Assembly: GCA_028820505.1 (NCBI GenBank)
Contig: JAPPIT010000117.1
Coordinates: forward strand, 1-64,000
Source of the DNA: Defluviicoccus sp.
Lineage (GTDB): Bacteria; Pseudomonadota; Alphaproteobacteria; MPNO01
Reading direction: 5' to 3'
Length of the DNA: 64,000 nt
Shown here: in pieces, positions 35,580-44,732 of the stretch
Position numbering within the stretch: position 1 is the stretch's first letter
Layout: each line of letters opens with the position of its first letter
Translations under genes and position numbers: made by a program
Notes under the pieces: model-generated
Database searches by the model: none
What the model saw: only the letters and a program-made list of their open reading frames with translations
What the model was told of the DNA's origin: nothing

Positions 35580-36818
35580 ATGCTGCTCAACTGGGCGTTG
35601 GGCAAGGTGGCGTCCACTGGACGCCTGACGCTGATCGACGCCAACGGACGCACCCACCGGATAGAAGGATCGCCGGGGCCGGAATGCACGGTCCGGCTGC
35701 ACGACCGGAGGCTGCATGCACAGCTGGTGACCAATCCCTGGCTTCGCGTGGGCGAGGCCTATATGGACGGCACGCTCACGATCGAGGAAGGCACGCTCGG
35801 CGATTTCATCGAATATTGCTGCGTCAATTCGCGGGAGGCGGAGGACAACCCGGTCTTCAGACTGTCGGAATGGCTGAACCGGCGGACCCGCTGGCTGCAG
35901 CAGCACAACCCGATCGGCCGCGCCCGGCGCAACGTCGCCCACCATTACGACCTGTCGGACACGCTCTACGACCTCTTCCTCGACAAGGACCGGCAATATT
36001 CCTGCGCCTACTTCACCGACGACGACAACACGCTGGAAGAGGCGCAGGACAACAAGAAACGGCACCTCGCGGCGAAGCTCCGGCTCGCGCCGGGACAGCG
36101 GGTGCTCGACATCGGGTCGGGATGGGGCGGGCTCGCGCTCTATCTCGCCGGGATCGCGGACGTCGACGTCACCGGCGTGACCCTGTCGGAGGAACAGCAC
36201 AGGGTCGCGGAGCGCCGCGCCGCGGAGGCCGGCCTGTCGGGGCGGGTGCGCTTCATGCTCGAGGACTACCGCCACCGCACAGGCCGGTACGACCGCATCG
36301 TCTCGGTCGGCATGTTCGAGCATGTCGGGGCCCGGCACTACCGGGAGTTCTTCGCCAAGCTGCGCGAGCTGCTGCCCGACGACGGGGTCGCCCTGCTCCA
36401 CTCCATCGGGCGCATGGAGCCGCCGGGGACCACCAGCGCGTGGCTCCGCAAGTACATCTTCCCGGGCGGCTACACCCCGGCCATGTCGGAGGTGCTGGCC
36501 GCGCTGGAGCGGGAAAAGCTCTACGTCACCGACATCGAGATATTGCGGCTCCACTACGCCAAGACGCTGTCCCACTGGCACCGGCGGTTCCAGGACAATC
36601 GCGCGCAGATCGCCGACCTCTACGACGAGCGTTTCTGCCGGATGTGGGAGTTCTACCTGAAGGGCTGCGAGATGGCGTTCAAGTACTGGAACCAGATGGT
36701 GTTCCAGATGCAGATTGCCCGCAACCAGGACGCCGTGCCGCTCACCCGCGACTACATCACCGACTCGGAACGCGCGCAGCGCGCCGCCGAAGACCGCCGG
36801 GACGATATCGCCGCCTGA
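35580..36818 (+). CDS. Cyclopropane-fatty-acyl-phospholipid synthase family methyltransferase
   Basis: A 412-residue SAM-dependent enzyme that methylenates unsaturated acyl chains of membrane phospholipids, or a close relative. An N-terminal lipid-binding-like domain (WLRVGEAYMDGTLTIEEG) precedes the methyltransferase domain. That domain has HHYDLSDTLYDLFLDKDRQY then SCAYF, the SAM loop VLDIGSGWGGLALYLA (near residue 178) and IVSVGMFEHVG. The length fits CfaA-type proteins. A GGAGGGG stretch precedes the ATG. It stands alone, upstream of the dnaB block. Confidence 0.92.
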   Translation: MLLNWALGKVASTGRLTLIDANGRTHRIEGSPGPECTVRLHDRRLHAQLVTNPWLRVGEAYMDGTLTIEEGTLGDFIEYCCVNSREAEDNPVFRLSEWLNRRTRWLQQHNPIGRARRNVAHHYDLSDTLYDLFLDKDRQYSCAYFTDDDNTLEEAQDNKKRHLAAKLRLAPGQRVLDIGSGWGGLALYLAGIADVDVTGVTLSEEQHRVAERRAAEAGLSGRVRFMLEDYRHRTGRYDRIVSVGMFEHVGARHYREFFAKLRELLPDDGVALLHSIGRMEPPGTTSAWLRKYIFPGGYTPAMSEVLAALEREKLYVTDIEILRLHYAKTLSHWHRRFQDNRAQIADLYDERFCRMWEFYLKGCEMAFKYWNQMVFQMQIARNQDAVPLTRDYITDSERAQRAAEDRRDDIAA

Positions 36819-37001
36819 GACCGTCCACACGCCGGGATTCCGGCAGGGGTCTTTCCGAACCGGCAATTGGGCCCGATGTCCCCGTGATTTGGGCGGTGTG
36901 AGTAAGTTTCGCCCCCAACAAACAAGCGGCGCGGTGGCCGCGACGCTACCGATTCGGACCGCGCTCGATTACCGTCCTCGCCGCACCCGGGGGAGTGGCG
37001 C

Positions 37002-38492
37002 GTGGCCGAAACCGTTTCCGTAATCGAGACCGAACGCGAGACCCATCGCAGCCCGCCCGCGAATGTCGAAGCGGAGATGGGTCTGCTCGGCGCGATCCTG
37101 ATCAACAACCGGGCCTACGAACGGGTCTCGGAATTTCTCGCCGCCGAGCATTTCAGCGAGGAGTTCCACCGCCGCATCTACAGCGCCTGCAAGACCCTGA
37201 TCGAGCGCGGCCAGAAGGCCGATCCGACCACGCTCCGGAACTTCTTCGAGTCCGACGAGGTGTATCGCGCGATCGGCGGCGCGCCCTATGTCGCGCGGCT
37301 CGCCGCCAACGCGACCACGGTCATCAACGCCGCCGATTACGGGCGGCTGATCCACGACCTCCACCTTCGGCGCGAGCTGATCGAGCTCGGCACCGACATC
37401 GTCAACGACGCCTTCTCCGGCGATCTGGAGGTGACCGCCGCCGACCAGATCGAGACCGCCGAACAGGGCCTTTACGACCTTGCGACCGCGGGCAGCTACG
37501 AGGGCGGTTTCCGCTCCCTGAAGGAGGCGGTCACCGAGGCGGTGAACATGGCCCAGGCCGCGTTCAAGCGCGACGGCAAGACCGTGGGCGTGCCGAGCGG
37601 TTTCACCCAGATCGACCTGATGCTCGGCGGGCTGCACAAGTCGGACCTGATCGTGCTGGCGGGACGCCCGTCGATGGGCAAGACGGCGCTCGCCACCAAC
37701 ATTGCCTTCAACGTCGCCCGCGCGGTCGGCGCCGAGGCGAAGGAGTCGCGGGAAAGCGCCCCGGTCGTCGGTTTCTATTCGCTGGAAATGTCGGCCGAGC
37801 AGCTGGCGAACCGGATGGTCGCCGAACAGACGCAGATCGCTTCGGACAAGATTCGCCGCGGCGAGCTGAACGAGTCCCAGTTCGAAAAGCTCGTCCGGGC
37901 CAGCGGGGACCTCGAGAGCCTGTCCTTCTACATCGACGATACGCCCGCGCTCACCGTGTCGGCGCTCCGGACCCGCGCGCGCCGCCTCAAGCGCCAGCAC
38001 GGGCTGGCGCTGCTGGTGGTCGATTACCTGCAGCTCGTCTCGGGCTCGAGGAACGCGCGCAACGAGAGCCGGGTCCAGGAGATTTCGGAGATCACGCGCG
38101 GCCTCAAGACCCTCGCCAAGGAGCTCGACGTCCCGGTGCTCGCGCTGTCCCAGCTCTCGCGCGCCGTCGAGAACCGCGAGGACAAACGGCCGCAGTTGGC
38201 CGACCTTCGCGAATCCGGGACGATCGAACAGGACGCCGACGTCGTCATGTTCATCTACCGCGAAGAATACTATCTGGGCCGGCAGGAGCCTTCGCAGCGC
38301 GCCGAAGAGGACCCGGAAAAGTTCGAGAAGCGGATGCAGCAGTGGAAGGACCGGAGCGAAGAGATGTCCGGCCTCGCGGAAGTCATCGTCGCCAAACAGC
38401 GGCACGGCCCGACGGGCCGCATCATGCTCCGCTTCTTCGCCGAGGTGACGAAGTTCGACAACCTGGAAGATCCGGAGGACCACGGCTACTGA
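37002..38492 (+). CDS. dnaB: Replicative DNA helicase
   Basis: The 496-residue hexameric 5'-3' helicase of the replication fork. The N-terminal primase-interacting domain opens at residues 17-44 with PPANVEAEMGLLGAILINNR, and the RecA-like domain has Walker A GRPSMGKTALATN (near 222) and Walker B LALLVVDYLQLVSG. RELSAEQ-like YSLEMSAEQLANRM is also typical. No intein. The GTG start is preceded by GGGGGAG at a good spacing. It begins a long rightward gene series, with alr starting at or just after its stop. Confidence 0.96.
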   Translation: MAETVSVIETERETHRSPPANVEAEMGLLGAILINNRAYERVSEFLAAEHFSEEFHRRIYSACKTLIERGQKADPTTLRNFFESDEVYRAIGGAPYVARLAANATTVINAADYGRLIHDLHLRRELIELGTDIVNDAFSGDLEVTAADQIETAEQGLYDLATAGSYEGGFRSLKEAVTEAVNMAQAAFKRDGKTVGVPSGFTQIDLMLGGLHKSDLIVLAGRPSMGKTALATNIAFNVARAVGAEAKESRESAPVVGFYSLEMSAEQLANRMVAEQTQIASDKIRRGELNESQFEKLVRASGDLESLSFYIDDTPALTVSALRTRARRLKRQHGLALLVVDYLQLVSGSRNARNESRVQEISEITRGLKTLAKELDVPVLALSQLSRAVENREDKRPQLADLRESGTIEQDADVVMFIYREEYYLGRQEPSQRAEEDPEKFEKRMQQWKDRSEEMSGLAEVIVAKQRHGPTGRIMLRFFAEVTKFDNLEDPEDHGY

Positions 38493-38518
38493 ACGCCGGC
38501 CCCACCGACCGCGCGTGG

Positions 38519-39610
38519 ATGACCGTCGACCTCGATGCGGTCGCGGAGAATTGGCGCGCGCTCGCCGGCCGCGCGGCAGGTGCGGAGTGCGCCGCGGTGG
38601 TCAAGGCGGACGCCTACGGGCTGGGCGCCGCCGAGGTCGGCCCCGCGCTGAGCCGGGCTGGATGCCGGACGTTCTTCGTCGCCTGCCCGCGGGAGGGCAT
38701 CGCGCTCAGGCAGGCGCTCGCGGAAGCATCGGCGGAAATCTTCGTCCTGGACGGCCATGTGAAGGGCGAAACGGCGCGCTACGACCGCCACGCGCTGACG
38801 CCGGTCCTGGGCACGCTGGAAGGGGTGGCGATCTGGTCCCGGCACGCGCGCGACCGGGGCGGCCGGCGCGCGGCGCTGATGCTGGACACGGGCATGACCC
38901 GGCTCGGTATCGGCGCGTCGGACGCAGGTCTCTTCGCGGCCGAACCCGACCGGCTCGCGGGAATCGGGATCGCCTGCGCGATGAGCCACCTCGCATGCGC
39001 CGATACGCCGTCCCATCCCCTCAACGCCCGTCAGAAAGCGGCCTTCGACACGATGCGGGCGGCTCTTCCGGCCGCGCCGGCCTCTTTCGCCAATTCCGCC
39101 GGGATCTTTCTCGGACCGGACTTCCATTACGACCTGGTTCGCCCGGGGGCGGCGCTCTACGGGCTCTCCGTCGTCCCGGGACGGCCGAACGCGATGAAGC
39201 GCGCCGTCCGGCTGCAGGCGAGGATCCTGCAGACCCGGTTCGTTGACACCGAAACACCCGTTGGATACGGTGCCGACCGCCTGATCGCCGCCGGCTCCAC
39301 GCTCGCCACGATAGCGATGGGCTACGCCGACGGGCTGCCGCGCGCCCTGGGCGATCGCGGCGGCGGGCGCATCGCGGGCAGGACGGTGCCGCTCGTCGGA
39401 CGGGTTTCCATGGATCTCGCCACCCTTGACGTAACCGGAGCAACGCCCGACCTCGTGCGCCCGGGCCTCGCCGTCGACCTCATCGACGACGATCACGACG
39501 CGGACGCGCTCGCCGCCGAGGCGGGCACGATCGGCTACGAGATTCTGGCGCGGATCGGGGGTCGCGTGCGGCGCGTCTATCGCGGCGGCGGCAACGGTTC
39601 CCACGCATGA
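38519..39610 (+). CDS. alr: Alanine racemase
   Basis: A 363-residue (from ATG) PLP enzyme making D-alanine for peptidoglycan. The PLP lysine motif AAVVKADAYGLG and the second catalytic Tyr in ETPVGYGADRLI are present, with the MLDTGMTRLG strand. The start is uncertain. ATG 38519 leaves a slightly short N-terminus (MTVDLDAVAENWR). An in-frame CTG at 38489 overlaps the dnaB stop (CTGA) and has GGAGGA nine bases before it, which would add LNAGPTDRAW, and many homologues do begin with RAW. The stop overlaps the ABC permease start (ATGA). Confidence 0.94.
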   Translation: MTVDLDAVAENWRALAGRAAGAECAAVVKADAYGLGAAEVGPALSRAGCRTFFVACPREGIALRQALAEASAEIFVLDGHVKGETARYDRHALTPVLGTLEGVAIWSRHARDRGGRRAALMLDTGMTRLGIGASDAGLFAAEPDRLAGIGIACAMSHLACADTPSHPLNARQKAAFDTMRAALPAAPASFANSAGIFLGPDFHYDLVRPGAALYGLSVVPGRPNAMKRAVRLQARILQTRFVDTETPVGYGADRLIAAGSTLATIAMGYADGLPRALGDRGGGRIAGRTVPLVGRVSMDLATLDVTGATPDLVRPGLAVDLIDDDHDADALAAEAGTIGYEILARIGGRVRRVYRGGGNGSHA

Positions 39611-40380
39611 ACGCGGTGGCCTCGGTCGGGCGCGCGACGCTCAATTTCCTCGCCGCCACCGGCCGCCTGACGCTGTTTGCCGGTACGGGCGCCATGCACT
39701 GCGTCCGCCCGCCGTTCCACTTCCGCCTGATCGGCCGCCAGATGATCGAGGTGGGGTATTACTCCCTGCCGGTGGTCGGGCTGACGGCGCTGTTCACCGG
39801 CATGGTGCTGGCGCTTCAGAGTTACAGCGGATTTTCGCGCTTCAACGCCGAGAGCGCGGTCGCGGTCATCGTAGTGCTGTCCATCACTCGCGAGCTCGCC
39901 CCGGTATTCGCGGGGCTGATGGTGGCCGGCCGGATCGGCGCCGCGATGGCGGCCGAGATCGGCACCATGCGGGTCACGGAGCAGATCGACGCGCTGACCG
40001 CGCTCTCCACCAACCCGTTCAAGTATCTCGTGGCGCCGCGTCTCATCGCCGGCACGCTCACCCTGCCGCTCTGCGTGCTGGCGGCCGACGTGATCGGCGT
40101 GTTCGGGGGGTATCTGCTGGCGGTCAACAAGCTCGGCTTCAACACGTCGGTCTATCTCAAGAGCACGTTCCAGTATCTCGAGGTCCTCGACGTGGTTTCG
40201 GGCCTGGTCAAGGCGGCGGTGTTCGGCTTCCTGATCGCGCTGATGGGGTGCTACCACGGCTACCACTCGCGGGGCGGCGCGCAAGGCGTGGGGACGGCGA
40301 CGACCAACGCGGTCGTGTCCGCATCGGTGCTGATCCTCGCGTTCAACTATCTGATCACCGAGGCGTTCTTCGCGCGATGA
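39607..40380 (+). CDS. MlaE-family ABC transporter permease
   Basis: A 257-residue inner-membrane permease of the MlaE family, which moves phospholipids or other lipids between inner and outer membranes. Landmarks are the amphipathic N-terminus, GYYSLPVVGLTALFTGMVLA, SITRELAPVFAGLMVAGRIG, the EIGTMRVTEQIDAL segment and the terminal LILAFNYLITEAFF helix. It pairs with the ATPase gene by a 4-base ATGA overlap and is likewise coupled to alr. No MlaD or MlaC gene follows, so the periplasmic parts must lie elsewhere. Confidence 0.93.
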   Translation: MNAVASVGRATLNFLAATGRLTLFAGTGAMHCVRPPFHFRLIGRQMIEVGYYSLPVVGLTALFTGMVLALQSYSGFSRFNAESAVAVIVVLSITRELAPVFAGLMVAGRIGAAMAAEIGTMRVTEQIDALTALSTNPFKYLVAPRLIAGTLTLPLCVLAADVIGVFGGYLLAVNKLGFNTSVYLKSTFQYLEVLDVVSGLVKAAVFGFLIALMGCYHGYHSRGGAQGVGTATTNAVVSASVLILAFNYLITEAFFAR

Positions 40381-41177
40381 CCGAGGACCGGACGGCGGCG
40401 ACCGCGGCGGCTCCGGCGATCCGGATACGGGGCCTGTGCAAGGCGTTCGGAAACAACCGCGTGCTCCACGGACTCGATCTCGACATCGGACGGGGCGAGT
40501 CCCTGGCGGTGATCGGCACATCGGGAACCGGGAAATCGGTCCTGGTCAAGAACGTCATCGGCCTCATTCGGCCGGACTCGGGCAGCATCGAGATCGACGG
40601 CGTTGAAACCGTCGGACTCACGGGCAGCGCGCGGGACCGGGTTCTCGCCACGTTCGGCGTGCTGTTCCAGGGGGCGGCGCTGTTCGACAGCATGACGGTT
40701 TGGGAGAACGTGGCGTTCGGCCTCGTCCACAACCGCGGCATGCCCCGGCGCGAGGCGCGCGAGGCCGCGATCGCCAAGCTGGCGCAGGTGGGGCTCGGCC
40801 GCGCCCAGGCGGACCGCTACCCGGCGGATCTCTCGGGCGGCATGCAGAAGCGGGTCGGCCTCGCTCGCGCGATCGCCGCCGAGCCGCAAATCCTGTTCTT
40901 CGACGAACCCACGACCGGGCTCGGTCCGATCATGGGCGAAATCATCAACGACCTGATCGTGGAATGCGTGCGGGGCCTGGGCGCGACCGCGCTCACCATT
41001 ACCCACGACATGGCGAGCGCGCGCAAGATCGCGGACCGGATCGCGATGATCCACGGCGGCAGGATCATCTGGGCCGGTTCCGCCGGAGAGATCGAAGAGA
41101 GCGGCAACGCGACGGTCGACCAGTTCATCCACGGCCGGACGGAAGGTCCGATCCGTACCACCGTCCACGCGGCCTGA
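40377..41177 (+). CDS. MlaF-family ABC transporter ATPase
   Basis: The 266-residue ATPase partner of the preceding permease. It has Walker A IGTSGTGKSVL (near residue 47), LFQGAALFDSMTVWENVAFG, which is typical of MlaF, signature DLSGGMQKRVGLARAI, Walker B ILFFDEPTTGL and switch TITHDMASARKI. The complex is expected to drive lipid transport for outer-membrane asymmetry. The location between alr and radA is common in this bacterial group. Confidence 0.94.
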   Translation: MTEDRTAATAAAPAIRIRGLCKAFGNNRVLHGLDLDIGRGESLAVIGTSGTGKSVLVKNVIGLIRPDSGSIEIDGVETVGLTGSARDRVLATFGVLFQGAALFDSMTVWENVAFGLVHNRGMPRREAREAAIAKLAQVGLGRAQADRYPADLSGGMQKRVGLARAIAAEPQILFFDEPTTGLGPIMGEIINDLIVECVRGLGATALTITHDMASARKIADRIAMIHGGRIIWAGSAGEIEESGNATVDQFIHGRTEGPIRTTVHAA

Positions 41178-41201
41178 GACCGGCCGCGGGAGGCATCGAG
41201 A

Positions 41202-42608
41202 ATGGCCCGTCAGGCCAGCCGGTATGTCTGCCAGGAATGCGGCGCCGTCTTCCCCAAGTGGAGCGGCAGGTGCGACGCCTGCGGCGAATGGAACTCCATC
41301 GTCGAGGAGCAGGCCCGCCCCTCCGCGCCCCGCGGTCTGGGCGCGGGGCAGGGAACGGCGATCGACTTCGTTCCGCTCGCCGGAAGCGACTCGGATGCGC
41401 CCCGGCTCGCCAGCGGCATCGCGGAATTCGACCGCGTCACCGGGGGCGGGCTGGTCGGCGGCTCGGCGCTGCTCGTCGGGGGCGATCCGGGCATCGGCAA
41501 GTCGACCATGCTGCTGCAGGTCGCGGGGGCGCTCGCCCGGGCGGTGCCGGCGGTCTACATTTCGGGCGAGGAGGCGATCGACCAGATCCGCCTGCGCGCC
41601 CGGCGGCTCGGCCTCGGCGACGCCCCGGTGGGCCTCGCCGCCGCGACCAGCGTCCGCGACATCGCCACCACCCTCGAGAGCGGCGAGGCGCCGCGGGCGG
41701 TGGTGGTCGATTCGATCCAGACGATGTATGTCGACACGCTGGAATCCGCGCCCGGAACGGTAGCCCAGGTCCGCGCCAGCGCGCAGGAGCTGATCCAGCT
41801 CGCGAAGCGCCGCGGTTTCTGCCTGCTGCTGGTCGGACACGTCACCAAGGACGGATCCATCGCGGGTCCGCGGGTGCTCGAACACATGGTCGACGGCGTG
41901 TTCTATTTCGAAGGCAGGAGCGGACACGAATTCCGCGTGCTGCGCGGCCTGAAGAACCGTTTCGGCCCGACCGACGAGATCGGCGTGTTCGAGATGACGG
42001 GAAGCGGCCTGGTCGAGGTCGCCAACCCCTCGGCGCTGTTCCTCGCCGAGCGCCAGGACGACGTTCCGGGCGCCGCCGTCTTCGCCGGGATGGAGGGGAC
42101 CCGCCCGGTCCTGGTCGAAATCCAGGCTCTGGTCGCCCCCTCGCCGCTCGCCGCGCCGCGGCGCGCGGTCGTGGGCTGGGATTCGGCGAGGCTCGCCATG
42201 GTGCTCGCGGTGCTGGAGACCCGCTGCGGGATCGGTCTTGCCGGCCGCGACGTCTATCTCAACGTCGCGGGGGGCATGCGGATCGCAGAGCCCGCCGCCG
42301 ATCTGGCGGTGGCCGGCGCGGTGCTGTCGGCCGCCTCCGGCCGGCCGCCGCCGCCGGAGGCCGTCATGTTCGGCGAAGTCGGCCTGGGCGGAGAGGTGCG
42401 CGGCGTCGGCCGCCCGGCGCTCAGGCTGCGCGAGGCGGCCAAGCTCGGTTTCTCGCGGGCTATCGCGCCGGCGCGCGGCAACGGCGAGCCGCCGCCCGGG
42501 ACGGGTATCGAGGTCACGCATATCGGCCATCTGAACGACCTCGTGGCGATGTTCGGACCGCCCCGCCCGGCGCGCGACGCGGACTGGCCGCAGCGGCAGG
42601 AGGCTTGA
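41202..42608 (+). CDS. radA: DNA repair protein RadA (Sms)
   Basis: A 468-residue RecA-like ATPase that helps process recombination branches. The N-terminal zinc finger has CQECGAVFPKWSGRCDACGE with four Cys. Walker A is GGDPGIGKSTM (near residue 93). The RadA-specific KNRFG motif is in GLKNRFGPTDE, and a Lon-protease-like C-terminal domain lacks protease residues, as is normal for the family. It lies 24 bases after the ABC ATPase gene and one base before cvpA. Confidence 0.96.
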   Translation: MARQASRYVCQECGAVFPKWSGRCDACGEWNSIVEEQARPSAPRGLGAGQGTAIDFVPLAGSDSDAPRLASGIAEFDRVTGGGLVGGSALLVGGDPGIGKSTMLLQVAGALARAVPAVYISGEEAIDQIRLRARRLGLGDAPVGLAAATSVRDIATTLESGEAPRAVVVDSIQTMYVDTLESAPGTVAQVRASAQELIQLAKRRGFCLLLVGHVTKDGSIAGPRVLEHMVDGVFYFEGRSGHEFRVLRGLKNRFGPTDEIGVFEMTGSGLVEVANPSALFLAERQDDVPGAAVFAGMEGTRPVLVEIQALVAPSPLAAPRRAVVGWDSARLAMVLAVLETRCGIGLAGRDVYLNVAGGMRIAEPAADLAVAGAVLSAASGRPPPPEAVMFGEVGLGGEVRGVGRPALRLREAAKLGFSRAIAPARGNGEPPPGTGIEVTHIGHLNDLVAMFGPPRPARDADWPQRQEA

Positions 42609-42609
42609 C

Positions 42610-43266
42610 GTGTCCCCGCTCGATCTCGCGGTGATCGCGGTCGTCGTCCTGGGCGGGCTGCTCGGGCTGTGGCTCGGCGTGGTCCGCGTGCTGCTGGGCA
42701 TCGGCAGCTGGATCGGCGCGGCGATCCTGACGGTGTACGGCTTGCCGCTGCTTCGACCAACCGCGCGGGGCTGGATCGAAAGCCCCCTCCTCGCCGATCT
42801 CGCGGCCGGCGGCGCCGTCTTTCTGGTCGGGCTTGTGGTCTTCACGATCCTCACGCATATGGTTGCGGAGAGAGTGCGGGGAACCGCGCTGGGCGCGGTC
42901 GACCGCTCCCTCGGCCTGGTGGCCGGGCTGGCGCTCGGAATCGTGATAACCTCGGGCGGTTACCTGGTGGCGGAACGCCTGCTCGAATTTCCGGCCCGCG
43001 AGAGCGAACGCCCGGAATGGCTGCAGGGTTCCCGGACCGCGCCGCTGCTGGGATGGACCGCGCGCTCGCTGATTTCCCTGCTGCCGGAAGAGTGGCGCCA
43101 GGCCAGCGGGACGGCGGACATCGCACCGGCGGCGCCGACCGATGCCGGGGAGGATGCGAAGCGGCTGATGACACCGGTTCCGGAGAAACCGGAGCGGAAG
43201 GAAAAGTCCGGCTACAGCAAGGACGAGCGGCGCGAGATGGACCGCCTCTTCAACGCCAACCAATGA
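42610..43266 (+). CDS. cvpA: CvpA family inner-membrane protein
   Basis: A 218-residue membrane protein with four hydrophobic segments in the first 120 residues (LDLAVIAVVVLGGLLGLWLG first) and a charged C-terminal tail rich in Lys/Glu. CvpA was named for colicin V production in E. coli and is linked to envelope integrity; its molecular function is unsettled. It starts with GTG, and its stop overlaps purF (ATGA), matching the conserved cvpA-purF pairing. Confidence 0.9.
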   Translation: MSPLDLAVIAVVVLGGLLGLWLGVVRVLLGIGSWIGAAILTVYGLPLLRPTARGWIESPLLADLAAGGAVFLVGLVVFTILTHMVAERVRGTALGAVDRSLGLVAGLALGIVITSGGYLVAERLLEFPARESERPEWLQGSRTAPLLGWTARSLISLLPEEWRQASGTADIAPAAPTDAGEDAKRLMTPVPEKPERKEKSGYSKDERREMDRLFNANQ

Positions 43267-44732
43267 CCGTGGCGCGCATGGCCGTTCGCACGGACGAGAC
43301 CGACGATAAGCCGCGCGAGGAATGCGGCGTGTTCGGCGTGTGGAACCACGCGGACGCCGCCGCGCTGACCGCGCTCGGCCTGCACGCGCTCCAGCACCGG
43401 GGACAGGAAGCGGCCGGGATCGTCTCCTTCGACGGCGAGCGGTTCCACAGCCACCACGCGCCCGGCGAGGTGGGCGAGAATTTCAGCGACGAAGCGGTGA
43501 TCCGGCGTCTTCCGGGCGACCGGGCGATGGGTCACAACCGCTATTCGACCACCGGAGAGGCGGTGCTGCGCAACATCCAGCCCTTGTTCGCGGACCTGTC
43601 CTCGGGCGGTTTCGCGATCGGGCATAACGGCAACCTCACCAACGCGCGACGCATCCGCCGCGCGCTGGTGGAGCGCGGATGCCTGTTCCATTCCACCACC
43701 GACACGGAGGTCATCGTCCACCTGATCGCGACCTCGTCGAAGGATTCGCTGGTGGACCGGCTGGTGGACGCGCTGAATCAGATCGTCGGCGCCTATTCCC
43801 TCGTCGCGATGACCAACACGGCGCTGATCGGCGTCCGCGACCCGCTCGGCGTGCGGCCCCTGGTGCTGGGGCGGATCGGGGAGGGCTGGATCCTCGCCTC
43901 GGAGACCTGCGCGCTCGACATCATCGGCGCCGAATATGTGCGCGACATCGAGCCGGGCGAGATCGTGACGATCGGCGCGGCGGGCGTGGAGAGCTTCGCC
44001 CCCTTCGCGCCCCGCCCGACGCGGTTCTGCGTGTTCGAATACATCTACTTTTCCCGGCCCGACTCGACGGTCGATTCGGTCAACGTGTACGAGGCGCGCT
44101 GCCGCATCGGCGAACAGCTCGCCCGCGAGCAGCCGGTCGAGGCCGACCTGGTGATCCCGATCCCGGACTCCGGCGTGCCGGCGGCGCTTGGCTACGCCCG
44201 CGAGGCCGCGATCCCCTACGAGATCGGCATCATCCGCAACCACTATGTCGGGCGCACCTTCATCGAGCCGAGCGACCGCATCCGCCACCTCGGCGTCAAG
44301 CTCAAGCACAACGCGAACCGCAACCTGATCCGCGGCAAGCGGGTGATCCTGGTCGACGACAGCATCGTCCGCGGCACGACATCGACCAAGATCGTCGAGA
44401 TGGTGCGCAACGCGGGCGCGGCGGAAGTCCACATGCGAATCGCGTCGCCGCCGACCACCCATTCCTGCTTTTACGGCGTGGATACGCCGGAACGGAGCGA
44501 GCTCCTCGCGGCGCGCCACGATGTCGAGGAGATGATGCGGCTCATCGGCGTCGACAGCCTCGCCTATCTCTCCCTCGACGGGCTCTATCGCGCGCTGGGG
44601 GAGCCGGGCCGCGACGAGACGGCGCCCAGGTTCTGCGATGCCTGCTTTTCCGGCAACTATCCCATCGCCCTCGTCGACCGCCACGGAGGAGACACCGACG
44701 GCCAGCTCTCGCTGCTCGCGGAGACGCGCTGA
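43263..44732 (+). CDS. purF: Amidophosphoribosyltransferase
   Basis: A 489-residue enzyme for the first committed purine step: PRPP plus glutamine to 5-phosphoribosylamine. The glutamine-amidotransferase nucleophile is Cys21 in EECGVFGVW, so a 20-residue propeptide should be removed, as in Bacillus-type PurF. The C-terminal half has the PRPP loop VILVDDSIVRGTT. Cysteines in FCVFEYIYF, HSCFYGVD and RFCDACFSG match the four ligands of the oxygen-sensitive 4Fe-4S cluster, so this is the iron-sulfur form. ATG 43278 is a possible later start. Confidence 0.96.
   Translation: MTVARMAVRTDETDDKPREECGVFGVWNHADAAALTALGLHALQHRGQEAAGIVSFDGERFHSHHAPGEVGENFSDEAVIRRLPGDRAMGHNRYSTTGEAVLRNIQPLFADLSSGGFAIGHNGNLTNARRIRRALVERGCLFHSTTDTEVIVHLIATSSKDSLVDRLVDALNQIVGAYSLVAMTNTALIGVRDPLGVRPLVLGRIGEGWILASETCALDIIGAEYVRDIEPGEIVTIGAAGVESFAPFAPRPTRFCVFEYIYFSRPDSTVDSVNVYEARCRIGEQLAREQPVEADLVIPIPDSGVPAALGYAREAAIPYEIGIIRNHYVGRTFIEPSDRIRHLGVKLKHNANRNLIRGKRVILVDDSIVRGTTSTKIVEMVRNAGAAEVHMRIASPPTTHSCFYGVDTPERSELLAARHDVEEMMRLIGVDSLAYLSLDGLYRALGEPGRDETAPRFCDACFSGNYPIALVDRHGGDTDGQLSLLAETR

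Noticed and set aside
36831-36844. Short GCCGG/CCGGC hairpin after the CFA synthase-like gene as a terminator
   Set aside because: Only a 5-bp stem with a 4-base loop and no real T-run; too weak to call in such GC-rich DNA.
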